Below are positions 33,043 through 41,952 of a stretch of 64,000 nucleotides of DNA, piece by piece (the stretch's first letter is position 1; each line of letters starts with the position of its first letter). The position numbers and the translations under genes are program-made. Source of the stretch: RUG14300 sp964561145 (GTDB lineage Bacteria; Bacillota; Clostridia; Christensenellales; CAG-1252); assembly GCA_964561145.1 (NCBI GenBank), contig CAZLNZ010000013.1, forward strand, positions 7,304 through 71,303, in the 5' to 3' direction. The notes below the pieces were generated by a model. It was given only the letters and a program-made list of their open reading frames with translations. It searched no databases and had not been told where the DNA came from.

Positions 33043-36030
33043 TTATTCTTCAACGTATTCTGAAATTATAGTATAAGTGCCCGCCTGTCCGTCAAGAGCG
33101 GTGATATTATACCAACCGTCGTGATTCTCGTCCTTTACATAAGCAACACCGTTAACACCGATATCGATGTTATCGAGATTGGCAAAGCTTCCCTTGTAAA
33201 TCAATACGCCTGCTTCTCTTCCTTTCCAAGTCTTAGTGCCGATTGTTCCTTCAGTGATTCCGCTATTTGTGAAGTTACCTTCATAAACCGTCCAAGTAGC
33301 CTCCTCTAAACCCCAGTAGAATTTTCCGTCACCATTGAATAAACAACCGTCTGCGTGGTCACCGCTTACAGTCATTTCTCCTTGATACCAACAACCGTTG
33401 CCGTAGGAGTAAATACCGCTTCCGGAAACAGAAGTGTCAACCTTGTCAAGGTTAACGAACTTACCTGTAAATTGAAGAACTCCTTCACTCCTTGTTGCAA
33501 AATACTTTGTACCGTAGGTAGGCTCACCGTTTTCGAATTTACCTTCATAACGCCAATTCCCTTCATAGTTTCCGTCTGTACTCCAGCTAAACTTACCGTC
33601 ACCATGACGAACACCGTTTACAAAGTCGCCTTCATAATACATTCCGTTAGCAAAGGTGAATTTGCCTTTACCGTCAAAATTATATGCACCGTTAAAGCCG
33701 CCGGTATAAGTATTTCCATCTATAAAGGTCTTAGTACCGCTTACAGGTGCACCGTTATCATAAGTGCCTACAAAGGTATCGCCGTTTGTCCAAGTAAAGG
33801 TTCCGTTGCCATGGAAAATGACACTGTCAGCCAAACCATCGTTTGAAATCATTCCCCCACGATAAGTACAACCATCAGGATAAACATAATAACCGCTACC
33901 TGCAACAGAGGTATCAATCGCATCTAAATTAAGGAACTTACCGGTATACTCTTTTACACCACTCTCTCTGGTAGGAGAATATTTTGTGCCAACAGTAGGT
34001 TGGTCATTTTCAAATTTACCTTCATAACGCCAATTCCCTTCATAGTTTCCGTCTGTACTCCAGCTAAACTTACCGTCACCATGACGAGCACCGTTTACAA
34101 AATCTCCTTCATAATACATTCCGTTAGCAAAGGTAAATTTTCCCTTGCCGTTGAAATTGTAATCGCTACTAAAATCGCCTTCATATTTATTTCCGTTCGC
34201 AAAAGTCTTAATACCGCTTACGGGAGCACCGTTTTCATAGGTGCCTACAAAGGTATCTACATTTTCTGTACCAAACCACTTAAAGGTTCCTTCTCCTGCA
34301 AAAGTTATATTTTCGCCGATTTCGTCCTGAGCTTGAATTCCGCCACGATAGTTACAAGCATTTTCATAATAGAAATAGCCTTCACCTGTTACGGAAGTAT
34401 CGATTCTATTGAAAGCAATAAACTTGCCGCTATATTCCAGCAAACCGCTTTCACGATTATATGTAAGTTTACCTTTAGTCGCAACACCCTCAACAAACGC
34501 ACCTTCAAATAACAATCCGTCCTTTGTGTATTTTGCGTTATCATCGTTGGGAATACCGTCTGCAACAATGCCTGTATATAATCCGCCTTCGTACTCAAAA
34601 TCAATTACATTCTCTATTTCCTGATGATAAACCGATATTATCGTATAAGTGCCTGCCTGTCCGTCAAGAGCGGTGATATTATACCAACCGTCGTGATTCT
34701 CGTCCTTTACATAAGCAACACCGTTAACACCGATATCGATGTTATCGAGATTGGCAAAGCTTCCCTTGTAAATCAATACGCCTGCTTCTCTTCCTTTCCA
34801 AGTCTTAGTGCCGATTGTTCCTTCAGTGATTCCGCTATTTGTGAAGTTACCTTCATAAACCGTCCAAGTAGCCTCCTCTAAACCCCAGTAGAATTTTCCG
34901 TCACCATTGAATAAACAACCGTCTGCGTGGTCACCGCTTACAGTCATTTCTCCTTGATACCAACAACCGTTGCCGTAGGAGTAAATACCGCTTCCGGAAA
35001 CAGAAGTGTCAACCTTGTCAAGGTTAACGAACTTACCTGTAAATTGAAGAACTCCTTCACTCCTTGTTGCAAAATACTTTGTACCGTAGGTAGGCTCACC
35101 GTTTTCGAATTTACCTTCATAACGCCAATTCCCTTCATAGTTTCCGTCTGTACTCCAGCTAAACTTACCGTCACCATGACGAGCACCGTTTACAAAATCT
35201 CCTTCATAATACATTCCGTTAGCAAAGGTAAATTTCCCCTTACCATTGAAATTGTAATCGCTACTAAAATAACCCTCATATTTATTTCCATCCGCAAAAG
35301 TCTTTATACCGCTCACGGGAGCACCGTTTTCATAGGTGCCTACAAAGGTATCTACATTTTCTGTGCCGAACCACTTAAAGGTTCCTTCGTTTATAAATAA
35401 AACGCCCTCGCCTTTACTATCGTTTGCTTTAATTCCGCCACGATAATTGCAACCGTCACCGTATACAAAATAGCCCTCGCCATCTACGGAGGTATCTATT
35501 TCGTTAAAAGCAACAAAACTTCCGCTGTACTCAACCAAGCCGGTTGTACGAGCATATGTAAGCTTGCCCGCTTTAGCAACGCCGTTTACAAACTTGCCGT
35601 TGAATACCAAACCATCCTTCGAATACACGGCATCGTCGTCATTTGGTAATCCGTTTACAATGGCACCTGTATACAAGCCGCCCTCATAAGCATAATCGGT
35701 TACTTTCCCATCGGTAAGCTTTGCAACGCTTCGAGTTTCCTTGGTATGGCATACGCTACATTCACGAGCCTCCTCTCCTTGCTCGGTAACTGTTGCAGCC
35801 TTTGTTTCCACCCATTCTCCGAAAGTATGAGAAACCATTTCTATCTCACGAGTTTCAACCTCTTGACACTTAGAACATGTCCGTTGTTCCTCTCCGACTG
35901 CCGAACAGGTCGCTGCCTTTGTTTCTATCCATTCGCCGAAAGAGTGTTCACACTCTGTGTTAACGTCGCATGCACATAAGCTTATCGCCAACACACAAAT
36001 AACGACCAAAGCTATTGTAAGTTTTTTCAT
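33043..36030 (-). CDS. Large MORN-repeat lipoprotein with duplicated modules
   Basis: A 995-residue lipoprotein (lipobox ISLCAC). After the signal come two Cys-rich units, EHSFGEWIETKAATCSAVGE followed by C..C, and HTFGEWVETKAATVTEQGE followed by C..C. These units are common at the base of Clostridia surface proteins. The rest is about 35 MORN-type beta hairpins (EGGLYTGAIVNGLPNDD, MYYEGDFVNGARHGDGKF, NYEGNWRYEGKFENGEPT) arranged as two large modules, each ending in DENHDGWYNITALDGQAGTY. The module spacing is 524 residues, and over 500 bases of DNA are almost identical between them. No enzyme domain is present; a binding or scaffold role at the surface is inferred. The ribosome binding site is GGAGG. 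Confidence 0.9.
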   Translation of the reverse strand: MKKLTIALVVICVLAISLCACDVNTECEHSFGEWIETKAATCSAVGEEQRTCSKCQEVETREIEMVSHTFGEWVETKAATVTEQGEEARECSVCHTKETRSVAKLTDGKVTDYAYEGGLYTGAIVNGLPNDDDAVYSKDGLVFNGKFVNGVAKAGKLTYARTTGLVEYSGSFVAFNEIDTSVDGEGYFVYGDGCNYRGGIKANDSKGEGVLFINEGTFKWFGTENVDTFVGTYENGAPVSGIKTFADGNKYEGYFSSDYNFNGKGKFTFANGMYYEGDFVNGARHGDGKFSWSTDGNYEGNWRYEGKFENGEPTYGTKYFATRSEGVLQFTGKFVNLDKVDTSVSGSGIYSYGNGCWYQGEMTVSGDHADGCLFNGDGKFYWGLEEATWTVYEGNFTNSGITEGTIGTKTWKGREAGVLIYKGSFANLDNIDIGVNGVAYVKDENHDGWYNITALDGQAGTYTIISVYHQEIENVIDFEYEGGLYTGIVADGIPNDDNAKYTKDGLLFEGAFVEGVATKGKLTYNRESGLLEYSGKFIAFNRIDTSVTGEGYFYYENACNYRGGIQAQDEIGENITFAGEGTFKWFGTENVDTFVGTYENGAPVSGIKTFANGNKYEGDFSSDYNFNGKGKFTFANGMYYEGDFVNGARHGDGKFSWSTDGNYEGNWRYEGKFENDQPTVGTKYSPTRESGVKEYTGKFLNLDAIDTSVAGSGYYVYPDGCTYRGGMISNDGLADSVIFHGNGTFTWTNGDTFVGTYDNGAPVSGTKTFIDGNTYTGGFNGAYNFDGKGKFTFANGMYYEGDFVNGVRHGDGKFSWSTDGNYEGNWRYEGKFENGEPTYGTKYFATRSEGVLQFTGKFVNLDKVDTSVSGSGIYSYGNGCWYQGEMTVSGDHADGCLFNGDGKFYWGLEEATWTVYEGNFTNSGITEGTIGTKTWKGREAGVLIYKGSFANLDNIDIGVNGVAYVKDENHDGWYNITALDGQAGTYTIISEYVEE
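33081..33610 (-). repeat. Near-identical internal repeat, copy 1 (second copy at 34653-35182)
   Basis: This stretch reappears 1572 bases further on with no difference that I can see over about 530 bases. A third, shorter copy of its last 130 bases lies at about 34010-34140. The repeats keep the reading frame (1572 is a multiple of 3). Confidence 0.85.
34653..35182 (-). repeat. Near-identical internal repeat, copy 2
   Basis: Matches 33081-33610 at an offset of 1572 bases, in the same strand and frame. After 35183 the two copies begin to differ, as in GAACACC versus GAGCACC. Confidence 0.85.
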
Positions 36031-36054
36031 ATTTACCTCCTCAGTTTTTTTGTA

Positions 36055-36083
36055 TTAATACTGTTACGGTTCGTAACGTTTAA
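36055..36083 (-). promoter_or_regulatory. Promoter of the large MORN gene with operator in the spacer
   Basis: On the minus strand TTAAAC and TATTAA are separated by 17 bases, and the spacer is almost entirely the palindrome GTTACGAACCGTAAC (36063-36077). A regulator bound there would sit between the two promoter boxes. Confidence 0.55.
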
Positions 36084-36094
36084 TCCATAGTTTT

Positions 36095-36973
36095 TTAAAT
36101 AGCTCCCATTATAAGGGTACAAGCCGCACCCATTGAGTTTGCCTTTTTTAATGCATTTGTTAATTCCTCCGAGCTAAGGGCAGAAATATCTTTCCCGTCC
36201 AGTTCAGCTAACACCGTACCCCAAAAAGCATCGCCTGCTCCCGTCGTGTCTATAGGTTTTACTTTTTGAGAAGGAACAAAGCCCTCCATTTCGTTCAAGT
36301 AAAAGTAGCTTCCATCGCTTCCCAATGTTATTACTATTAGCTTATCCTTCCTGCTCAATAATCTGGCAGCTTTTTGAACACAGTCAACACCGGTCAAAAG
36401 AACCGCCTCGTCCTTACTTAATTTAACCAAATCGGCAAGGTCAACGAACTGTCCATATGCCCTTTTTGCTTGACTCTCACTCTCAAAAACGTCTTGACGA
36501 TAATTGACATCAAAGCTTAAAAGTTTGCCACTCTCTCTACACCAATTTGCGATTTCCATTGCCTTTTCTTGACCTACGTTTTCTGAAAGCATCAAGGAAC
36601 CCAAATGTACAATAGATACGTCATTATAGTGTTTTAAAGAGGATAAATCGATATAATAATCTGCACAGTTATGTCTTAAGAATGTAAAATCACGTTCTCC
36701 GTCCTTTAAAGTCACAAAGGCAATGGATGTGTTACGCTCCGAATCTATTTGCAACTCCAAAACGTCCAAGCCTTCTTTTTCCGCAACGGATTGAAGAAAT
36801 TTCCCTACAGAATCCTTACCGACTCTTCCGACAAAACAGACCTTGCCACCTGCCCTTTTTGCATGAACGGCAACATTAAAGGGAGCACCGCCGCAATGAA
36901 AGCTTGCTTCAAGCGTGTTTTCCTTTTGCGCGGCAATCACGTCTGCTAAAATTTCTCCAATAGTAAGAATCAT
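36095..36973 (-). CDS. PfkB-family sugar kinase, probable fructokinase
   Basis: A 292-residue ribokinase-fold kinase. It has the N-terminal GEILADVI, the substrate loop HCGGAPFNVAVHAKRAGG (about 26-43) and the signature DTTGAGDAFWG with catalytic Asp248. It phosphorylates a monosaccharide at the expense of ATP; fructose is the best guess because a cytosolic GH32 enzyme is encoded in the same locus. It is the first gene after an inverted repeat and a promoter at 37005-37033, 65 bases upstream of the large MORN gene. Other PfkB sugars cannot be excluded. Confidence 0.87.
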   Translation of the reverse strand: MILTIGEILADVIAAQKENTLEASFHCGGAPFNVAVHAKRAGGKVCFVGRVGKDSVGKFLQSVAEKEGLDVLELQIDSERNTSIAFVTLKDGERDFTFLRHNCADYYIDLSSLKHYNDVSIVHLGSLMLSENVGQEKAMEIANWCRESGKLLSFDVNYRQDVFESESQAKRAYGQFVDLADLVKLSKDEAVLLTGVDCVQKAARLLSRKDKLIVITLGSDGSYFYLNEMEGFVPSQKVKPIDTTGAGDAFWGTVLAELDGKDISALSSEELTNALKKANSMGAACTLIMGAI

Positions 36974-37004
36974 AATCGCTCCTCTTAGTACTATCTGTAT
37001 TAAT

Positions 37005-37071
37005 ATTTAAACATATCCGAAAATTGAAATCAATATCGATAGTCGGTAGTAATAAACGGCTTTGCTACCGA
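37005..37071 (-). promoter_or_regulatory. Promoter of the sugar-kinase gene with upstream inverted repeat
   Basis: On the minus strand TTGATT (37028-37033) and TTAAAT (37005-37010) are separated by 17 bases. Nine bases upstream of the -35 lies TCGGTAG-N15-CTACCGA (37043-37071), which shares ATCGGTAGCAAA with the repeat upstream of the oppA promoter. It may also act as a weak terminator for the GH51 gene. Confidence 0.55.
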
Positions 37072-37084
37072 TTTTATTGTTTTT

Positions 37085-39025
37085 CTAAAGCTCAAACACA
37101 AGTACCGTTACACTATATGCCGGGACTATAGGTTTATCCAAGTTCTCTTTAACTTCAAGGTAAAGATTGTTCATATTTGCCTCGGTATTGTAAACTTCGA
37201 CATCGGTTCCCAAAACGCTAGCACGTGTCAATACTTTTGCATAATTGAATCCGTCAAGCAGTAAACCCTTGTCGGTTGCATTTACTACCGCAACGGAAAG
37301 AGTCTTACCGTCTTCGGAAATTGTCGAAGAAACATATACGTCGTCAATATCCGAAATCAAATTACTATCAACTTTCTTACTTTGCATATAATGACGATAT
37401 GCCTTTAATACCAAGCCCGAACCTTGATACATTGCTTTTGTATTTGTGGTCGTAACACATCCCTGTGTTGCGTTTACCGTGCTACTATAGCAAGCGATCT
37501 CCACAATATCACAATTGTCAATCATCAAATTAAGAGCAACTCCGATACCCATTGCATCCTTCAAACGTGAGGAACAGAAAACTTCGTTATATGCATATTC
37601 GTCAATGGACATCAAGGCATTAAAACGGTTCACATTATTTAAATCTCTATGCTTGTCCATACGAAGCAACAAACCGTCATACATATTCTTTACATGTTTG
37701 GAAAGGTCGTCCTCGACACGTACCGCATAGAAATGTTCTTGAACATAGTCAAATTCATTAACACCTTGCTGCATCATTATCTTTGTATAATCGCTGTAGT
37801 TGTCGCCAACCGCAAATACCTTTATACTGTCGTCAACAGCCTTCATTGCCGTAATAAATCTATCGTGTTTTAATATATACTGTGCTTGATTGGACATATA
37901 GCCTAGCTGATGTCTGCCGTTCATTTCATTTCCTATACCCCAATAGACGACATTGTAGGGTTCTGCATTGCCGTTATTTGCACGTATTGCTCCATATTCA
38001 GTGTCTGTAGAACCATTGCAATACTCAACCCATTTTGCCGCAGCATCGCTTTCACCAAGACCTGTGTTAACCACAATATAGGGTTCTGCTCCGATATATT
38101 CGCACATTGCAATAAACTCATCGGTACCCATATCGTTGGGTTCGATTATGCTATATAAGCCGTATTGGATGATCTTTGCCCTATCGGAGGCTAGCATAGC
38201 TTGCTCTGAAGAAAATGAACTTGATAGTCCCGCATAATGAAGGTTGCGTTTGTTGGGTCTTTGGTCTCTATCACCTATTCCGTCAGTCCAGTCATACCCG
38301 GAAACAAAGTTTCCGCCCGGCCAGCGATAAATTGTACCACCCATATCCTTTAGAAGATCAAGGGTGTCTCTTCTCATTCCGCTGATATTATCGGAAGGCA
38401 TCAATGACAAGCTGTCCATTGTTAACTCGCCCTCAGTACATTCAAAGGATATTGTTGAAGTCTTATCTGCTACAGTCTCAAAAGAAAACTCGTACTTTGC
38501 GAAATCATTGGTTTCAACCTTTATTTCCTTGCTCTCGGTTTTATCCTTGGTTTTCAAGGTAACCTTTAAAGTAGCCGTACCATTATTTGTAAAAGCATTG
38601 ACATATCCCACATATTCACCTGCTTCAACCTCAAAGGTTTGCGAAAGAATTCCTCCTCTGCTCAGCGTTGCGGCATGGTCACCCGACAAGGTCTTGTCTG
38701 TGGTTGCCTTTACCAAAGAAGAATCATTGATTCGCCAAGGAGAGGCATAATCACTGAAATCTAAATAAAATTTACGATCGATTATCGTTTCTGCCCATAT
38801 TCCGTTATAAATACAGCTCGGTATATGTTCTATGAATTGCCCGTAAATATATGGTGAAACATCGATTGCCTCAGATACATCGGTAGATACTTTAAGAGAA
38901 ACTATCTCATCATATGTCTCTATGACGTTATCATCATTAGGTTGCTGCACCGTTGGCTTGCAAGCAGCAAATACTAGCGTAGAGGCAACTATTAAACAAA
39001 TTAGTCCGATTAAACATTTCTTCAT
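37085..39025 (-). CDS. GH51 alpha-L-arabinofuranosidase, lipoprotein
   Basis: A 646-residue exported enzyme that releases arabinofuranose from arabinan, arabinoxylan or arabinogalactan. The lipobox VFAAC gives Cys22. Residues about 110-215 form an extra carbohydrate-binding-like sandwich, then the barrel has TIYRWPGGNFVSGYDW, the acid/base YWGIGNEMNG (Glu367) and the nucleophile LMSIDEYAYN (Glu476), followed by a C-terminal sandwich. Most GH51 enzymes are intracellular; an anchored form suggests trimming of side chains outside before import. It is the last gene of the opp-GH2-GH51 operon, 27 bases after GH2. Confidence 0.93.
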   Translation of the reverse strand: MKKCLIGLICLIVASTLVFAACKPTVQQPNDDNVIETYDEIVSLKVSTDVSEAIDVSPYIYGQFIEHIPSCIYNGIWAETIIDRKFYLDFSDYASPWRINDSSLVKATTDKTLSGDHAATLSRGGILSQTFEVEAGEYVGYVNAFTNNGTATLKVTLKTKDKTESKEIKVETNDFAKYEFSFETVADKTSTISFECTEGELTMDSLSLMPSDNISGMRRDTLDLLKDMGGTIYRWPGGNFVSGYDWTDGIGDRDQRPNKRNLHYAGLSSSFSSEQAMLASDRAKIIQYGLYSIIEPNDMGTDEFIAMCEYIGAEPYIVVNTGLGESDAAAKWVEYCNGSTDTEYGAIRANNGNAEPYNVVYWGIGNEMNGRHQLGYMSNQAQYILKHDRFITAMKAVDDSIKVFAVGDNYSDYTKIMMQQGVNEFDYVQEHFYAVRVEDDLSKHVKNMYDGLLLRMDKHRDLNNVNRFNALMSIDEYAYNEVFCSSRLKDAMGIGVALNLMIDNCDIVEIACYSSTVNATQGCVTTTNTKAMYQGSGLVLKAYRHYMQSKKVDSNLISDIDDVYVSSTISEDGKTLSVAVVNATDKGLLLDGFNYAKVLTRASVLGTDVEVYNTEANMNNLYLEVKENLDKPIVPAYSVTVLVFEL

Positions 39026-39052
39026 TTTATTCTCCTTTTCATGGGCTTGTTG

Positions 39053-40735
39053 CTACTTGCCTGATATTATATTGCGGATTATAGTCGGATCAACCTTGGG
39101 CGTTCTATCCGTATAGCATAATCCGTTAACCTCTTGCTGAACATCGGTTATTTGTGTATAACAATATCCCGATAAATAGTTGAGATTATAAATTGTATTA
39201 AATAACTCGGCAAAACGCTTACAGAAGCAGTCCTTGGTTTCCGCTTTATCGCCATACCCCCAGCCCTCTGCTTCGTTTATAGCAATTCCTCCGAATTCGC
39301 TAATCAACACCGGCTGATCTTTGTAATGATAACCTTCGGCATAAGCAAAACCGAAGTTGTTGATAATAAGCTTATTTCCTACAACATCTTCCTTCTTCTC
39401 ATATTTTATAGCGAAGTCCCGTGCATCCTGATTATACTCGTGAAGGGTCAATAAATCGCCAGCCAATTGATGCCAGCCGTCATTGCTTATAATCAATCTT
39501 TGACCACCGACATGCCTTACATTGTCACAGATTTCTTGTACGTACAGATGTGTGCTCCCGTCATTTTTAACATGCGGGATTCCCCAAGATTCATTAAAAA
39601 CAACCCAAGTAATAATTGAAGGATGTGGTCTTAACTGTTTGATAATCAACGGACAATCTCTACGCATTTCCGCTTTTGCTTCATCGGAGTACTCATAATT
39701 ACTGGGAAGTTCTCCCCAAACATATAAGCCCAATAGGTCACAGAAATAATAAAAGAGTGTCGATTCCACCTTTTGATGCATTCTAACTCCGTTAAAGCCA
39801 AAGCTTTTTATTAGTTCGACTTCCTTCCATAACGCTTCCGGAGATGGTGCCGTCAGACCCGTTTCCACCCAGTAACCTTGTTCAAGCACCATTTTAAGAT
39901 AAACATCCTCATCGTTGATTGTAACGATTCCGTTCCTTGTTTTGACCTCTCTTATTCCGAAATAGCTATATACAACATCCTCCTCCGATATAACCTTAAC
40001 CGAGTACAAACAAGGATTTTCGACACTCCAAAGAACCGGCTTGGGGATATCTACAGACAACGATGCAATGCAATTTTCGGAGCATCCTTTAGCGGAAGAA
40101 ATAATCTCTCCGTCAAGGGACACAACAACCTCAACTTTTTGATTGGTATTGCAAGTTTGAATCGAAAAATCAACTTTTCCGCTATTATGAGGTGTTATTT
40201 CAAGAGCGTCTATGTAGCTTTTTCCTGCATACTCGAGCCACACATCTTTCCAAATGCCTGTAGTTTGCACATACCAGCATTCATAAGACTCCTCTCTTGC
40301 ACGTTGTTTTCCTCTCAGCTGTGCTTTAGATAAAGAATCGTGAACTATTATAACGATTTCGTTTTCTCCAAGTTTCACATGATTGGTTATATCTAACTGG
40401 AAGGCAGTATAACCACCGACGTGTCCGCCTGCATATATTCCGTTAATCCAAACCTCACAACGATAATCGACTGCGGCAAAATGAAGAAGGATACTGCAAT
40501 CGAGTCTTTTCACCTCAAAAAGTCGGGAATAGCGAATTTTTGTTGCATGGTTTTCATTTCCGATTGTGCTTGCTTGTGTTTCATAGCTAAAAGGAACCAT
40601 TATCTGCTTTGCTCCCCTCAAGCTTCTATCTCCCTCTATTAGTCGGAAATCCCAGCAACCATTCAATGATTGCCAATCGGTGCGTTCTAAAGTTGGATTC
40701 GGATGTATTTTTGTTAAATCTGGTCTACTCTTCAT
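39053..40735 (-). CDS. GH2 glycoside hydrolase, cytosolic
   Basis: A 560-residue GH2 enzyme without signal peptide. Domains in order: a jelly-roll sugar-binding domain (about 1-165), an Ig-like sandwich (170-265) and the TIM barrel with acid/base WVVFNESWG (Glu382) and nucleophile VLISEFGG (Glu480). It lacks the long C-terminal domains of LacZ. The family covers beta-galactosidases, beta-glucuronidases, beta-mannosidases and some arabinose-releasing enzymes; with GH51 and an oligomer importer, an arabinogalactan- or galactan-derived oligosaccharide is plausible. It overlaps the small membrane-protein gene by 11 bases. Confidence 0.9.
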   Translation of the reverse strand: MKSRPDLTKIHPNPTLERTDWQSLNGCWDFRLIEGDRSLRGAKQIMVPFSYETQASTIGNENHATKIRYSRLFEVKRLDCSILLHFAAVDYRCEVWINGIYAGGHVGGYTAFQLDITNHVKLGENEIVIIVHDSLSKAQLRGKQRAREESYECWYVQTTGIWKDVWLEYAGKSYIDALEITPHNSGKVDFSIQTCNTNQKVEVVVSLDGEIISSAKGCSENCIASLSVDIPKPVLWSVENPCLYSVKVISEEDVVYSYFGIREVKTRNGIVTINDEDVYLKMVLEQGYWVETGLTAPSPEALWKEVELIKSFGFNGVRMHQKVESTLFYYFCDLLGLYVWGELPSNYEYSDEAKAEMRRDCPLIIKQLRPHPSIITWVVFNESWGIPHVKNDGSTHLYVQEICDNVRHVGGQRLIISNDGWHQLAGDLLTLHEYNQDARDFAIKYEKKEDVVGNKLIINNFGFAYAEGYHYKDQPVLISEFGGIAINEAEGWGYGDKAETKDCFCKRFAELFNTIYNLNYLSGYCYTQITDVQQEVNGLCYTDRTPKVDPTIIRNIISGK

Positions 40736-40955
40736 GATCTTCTTTTTCTTTGTCCTTTGACTTATCCTTTTCTTTATTGTAGTTTATCCTTGCAGTTACC
40801 ACCCACAAGATTATTGTTATCACGCATATCACCAAAGACATTACAGACACCCAAAAGGAAGCAGAGCCTTTTTCGGTGATAAACAAACATATTATGCTCA
40901 ATACCGCAAATACTGCGGCTATTCTCAATATAACAGATCTAATAGCATCACTCAT
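40725..40955 (-). CDS. Small two-span membrane protein
   Basis: A 76-residue protein with two hydrophobic helices (about 6-24 and 32-53) and a highly charged Lys/Asp/Glu tail. It overlaps oppF by 8 bases at its start and GH2 by 11 bases at its end, so it is translated within the operon. No family is recognised. The position suggests an accessory part of the transporter, which is inference. Confidence 0.65.
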   Translation of the reverse strand: MSDAIRSVILRIAAVFAVLSIICLFITEKGSASFWVSVMSLVICVITIILWVVTARINYNKEKDKSKDKEKEDHEE

Positions 40956-41952
40956 TGTTCACATTACAACATTTAACGGCTACGCCGTCTACAGCCCTAT
41001 ACTCTATCGGGGATAAACACGCCTCGGTTGCGTATAAACACCTTGGTGCAAAGGAACAACCCTCCGGACGATTCTCGATATTTGTAAGCTCAAAGCTCTT
41101 CAAAGGAAGAGGCTCATCGGTGTTAGCATCGGGATCAGGAGAAGGAACCGCCTTTATCAATGCCTGCGTATACGGATGACTCGGATGATTAAGTACCTGA
41201 TGGAGATCACCCTCCTCCACTATCTCACCAAGATACATTACACACATTCTGCCATTCCTTGCTATAAACCTTGCAGTTGATAAATCGTGAGTTATATATA
41301 GGAAGGAAACATTGAGTTTTTTATTCAATGAGGACATTAAATTCAATAGAGACAATCTCAAGGACACATCTATCATAGATACCGGCTCATCTGCAACAAT
41401 GAGTTCGGGATCTAAAGATATCGCACGTGCCATTAGAATTCTCTGCCTTTGTCCACCCGACAGCTGATGGGGGTACTTTGACAAAAATTGTTCTGCCGGA
41501 GTTAGTCCGATAAGCTCCATAAGTTCTTCTATTCGCTCATTTATTTGTGCCTTTTTCCATTTACGGTGGTGAGTTTTAATGGGAGCATATAAGCTTTGAT
41601 AAATGGTATTTACGGGATTTAGGGCAGCATAACTGTCCTGTTGTATAAATTGCACCTTTCTAAACGCTCGGATATCCTTGTCGAATAGACCGCTCGTCTG
41701 TTGTCCCTCGAAGAATATCTTGCCGCTCGTAGCCTTAGCAATACCGGTAATAACCCTTCCCAGAGTTGTTTTTCCACAGCCGGACTCTCCGACGACCGCA
41801 ACGATTTCGCCCTTGTAAATAGTCAAATCAATGTCTTTGAGTACATGTACGGTCTTACTTTTATCAAACAACGCTGTTTTTTTCTCGAAGGTAAGGTTTA
41901 TCTTTTCTAAGCGAATAAGCTCTTGTTTTGTAGTTTCGACATCATTATTCAT
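40948..41952 (-). CDS. Oligopeptide/oligosaccharide ABC importer ATPase, OppF type
   Basis: A 334-residue ATPase with Walker A GESGCGKTTLGR, signature LSGGQRQRI and Walker B LIVADEP. The C-terminal oligopeptide-type extension holds cysteines (CSFAPRCLYATEAC) that bind an Fe-S cluster in this family. I choose the start at MNNDVETTK, 8 bases inside the end of oppD, because AAGGAGAAGG lies before it. It works with OppD as a heterodimer. The nearby GH2 and GH51 genes suggest that the importer carries oligosaccharides rather than peptides, as some Opp-type systems do. Confidence 0.93.
   Translation of the reverse strand: MNNDVETTKQELIRLEKINLTFEKKTALFDKSKTVHVLKDIDLTIYKGEIVAVVGESGCGKTTLGRVITGIAKATSGKIFFEGQQTSGLFDKDIRAFRKVQFIQQDSYAALNPVNTIYQSLYAPIKTHHRKWKKAQINERIEELMELIGLTPAEQFLSKYPHQLSGGQRQRILMARAISLDPELIVADEPVSMIDVSLRLSLLNLMSSLNKKLNVSFLYITHDLSTARFIARNGRMCVMYLGEIVEEGDLHQVLNHPSHPYTQALIKAVPSPDPDANTDEPLPLKSFELTNIENRPEGCSFAPRCLYATEACLSPIEYRAVDGVAVKCCNVNNE

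Noticed and set aside
33355..35400. Long plus-strand frames opposite the MORN gene (for example 33355-33846, 34000-34512, 34927-35400)
   Set aside because: They are shadows of the repeated minus-strand coding sequence, have no ribosome binding site, and recur only because the DNA repeat recurs.
33043..36030. Regular repeats that could suggest a CRISPR array
   Set aside because: The repeats are long, in frame and encode MORN units; there are no short uniform repeats with unique spacers and no cas genes.
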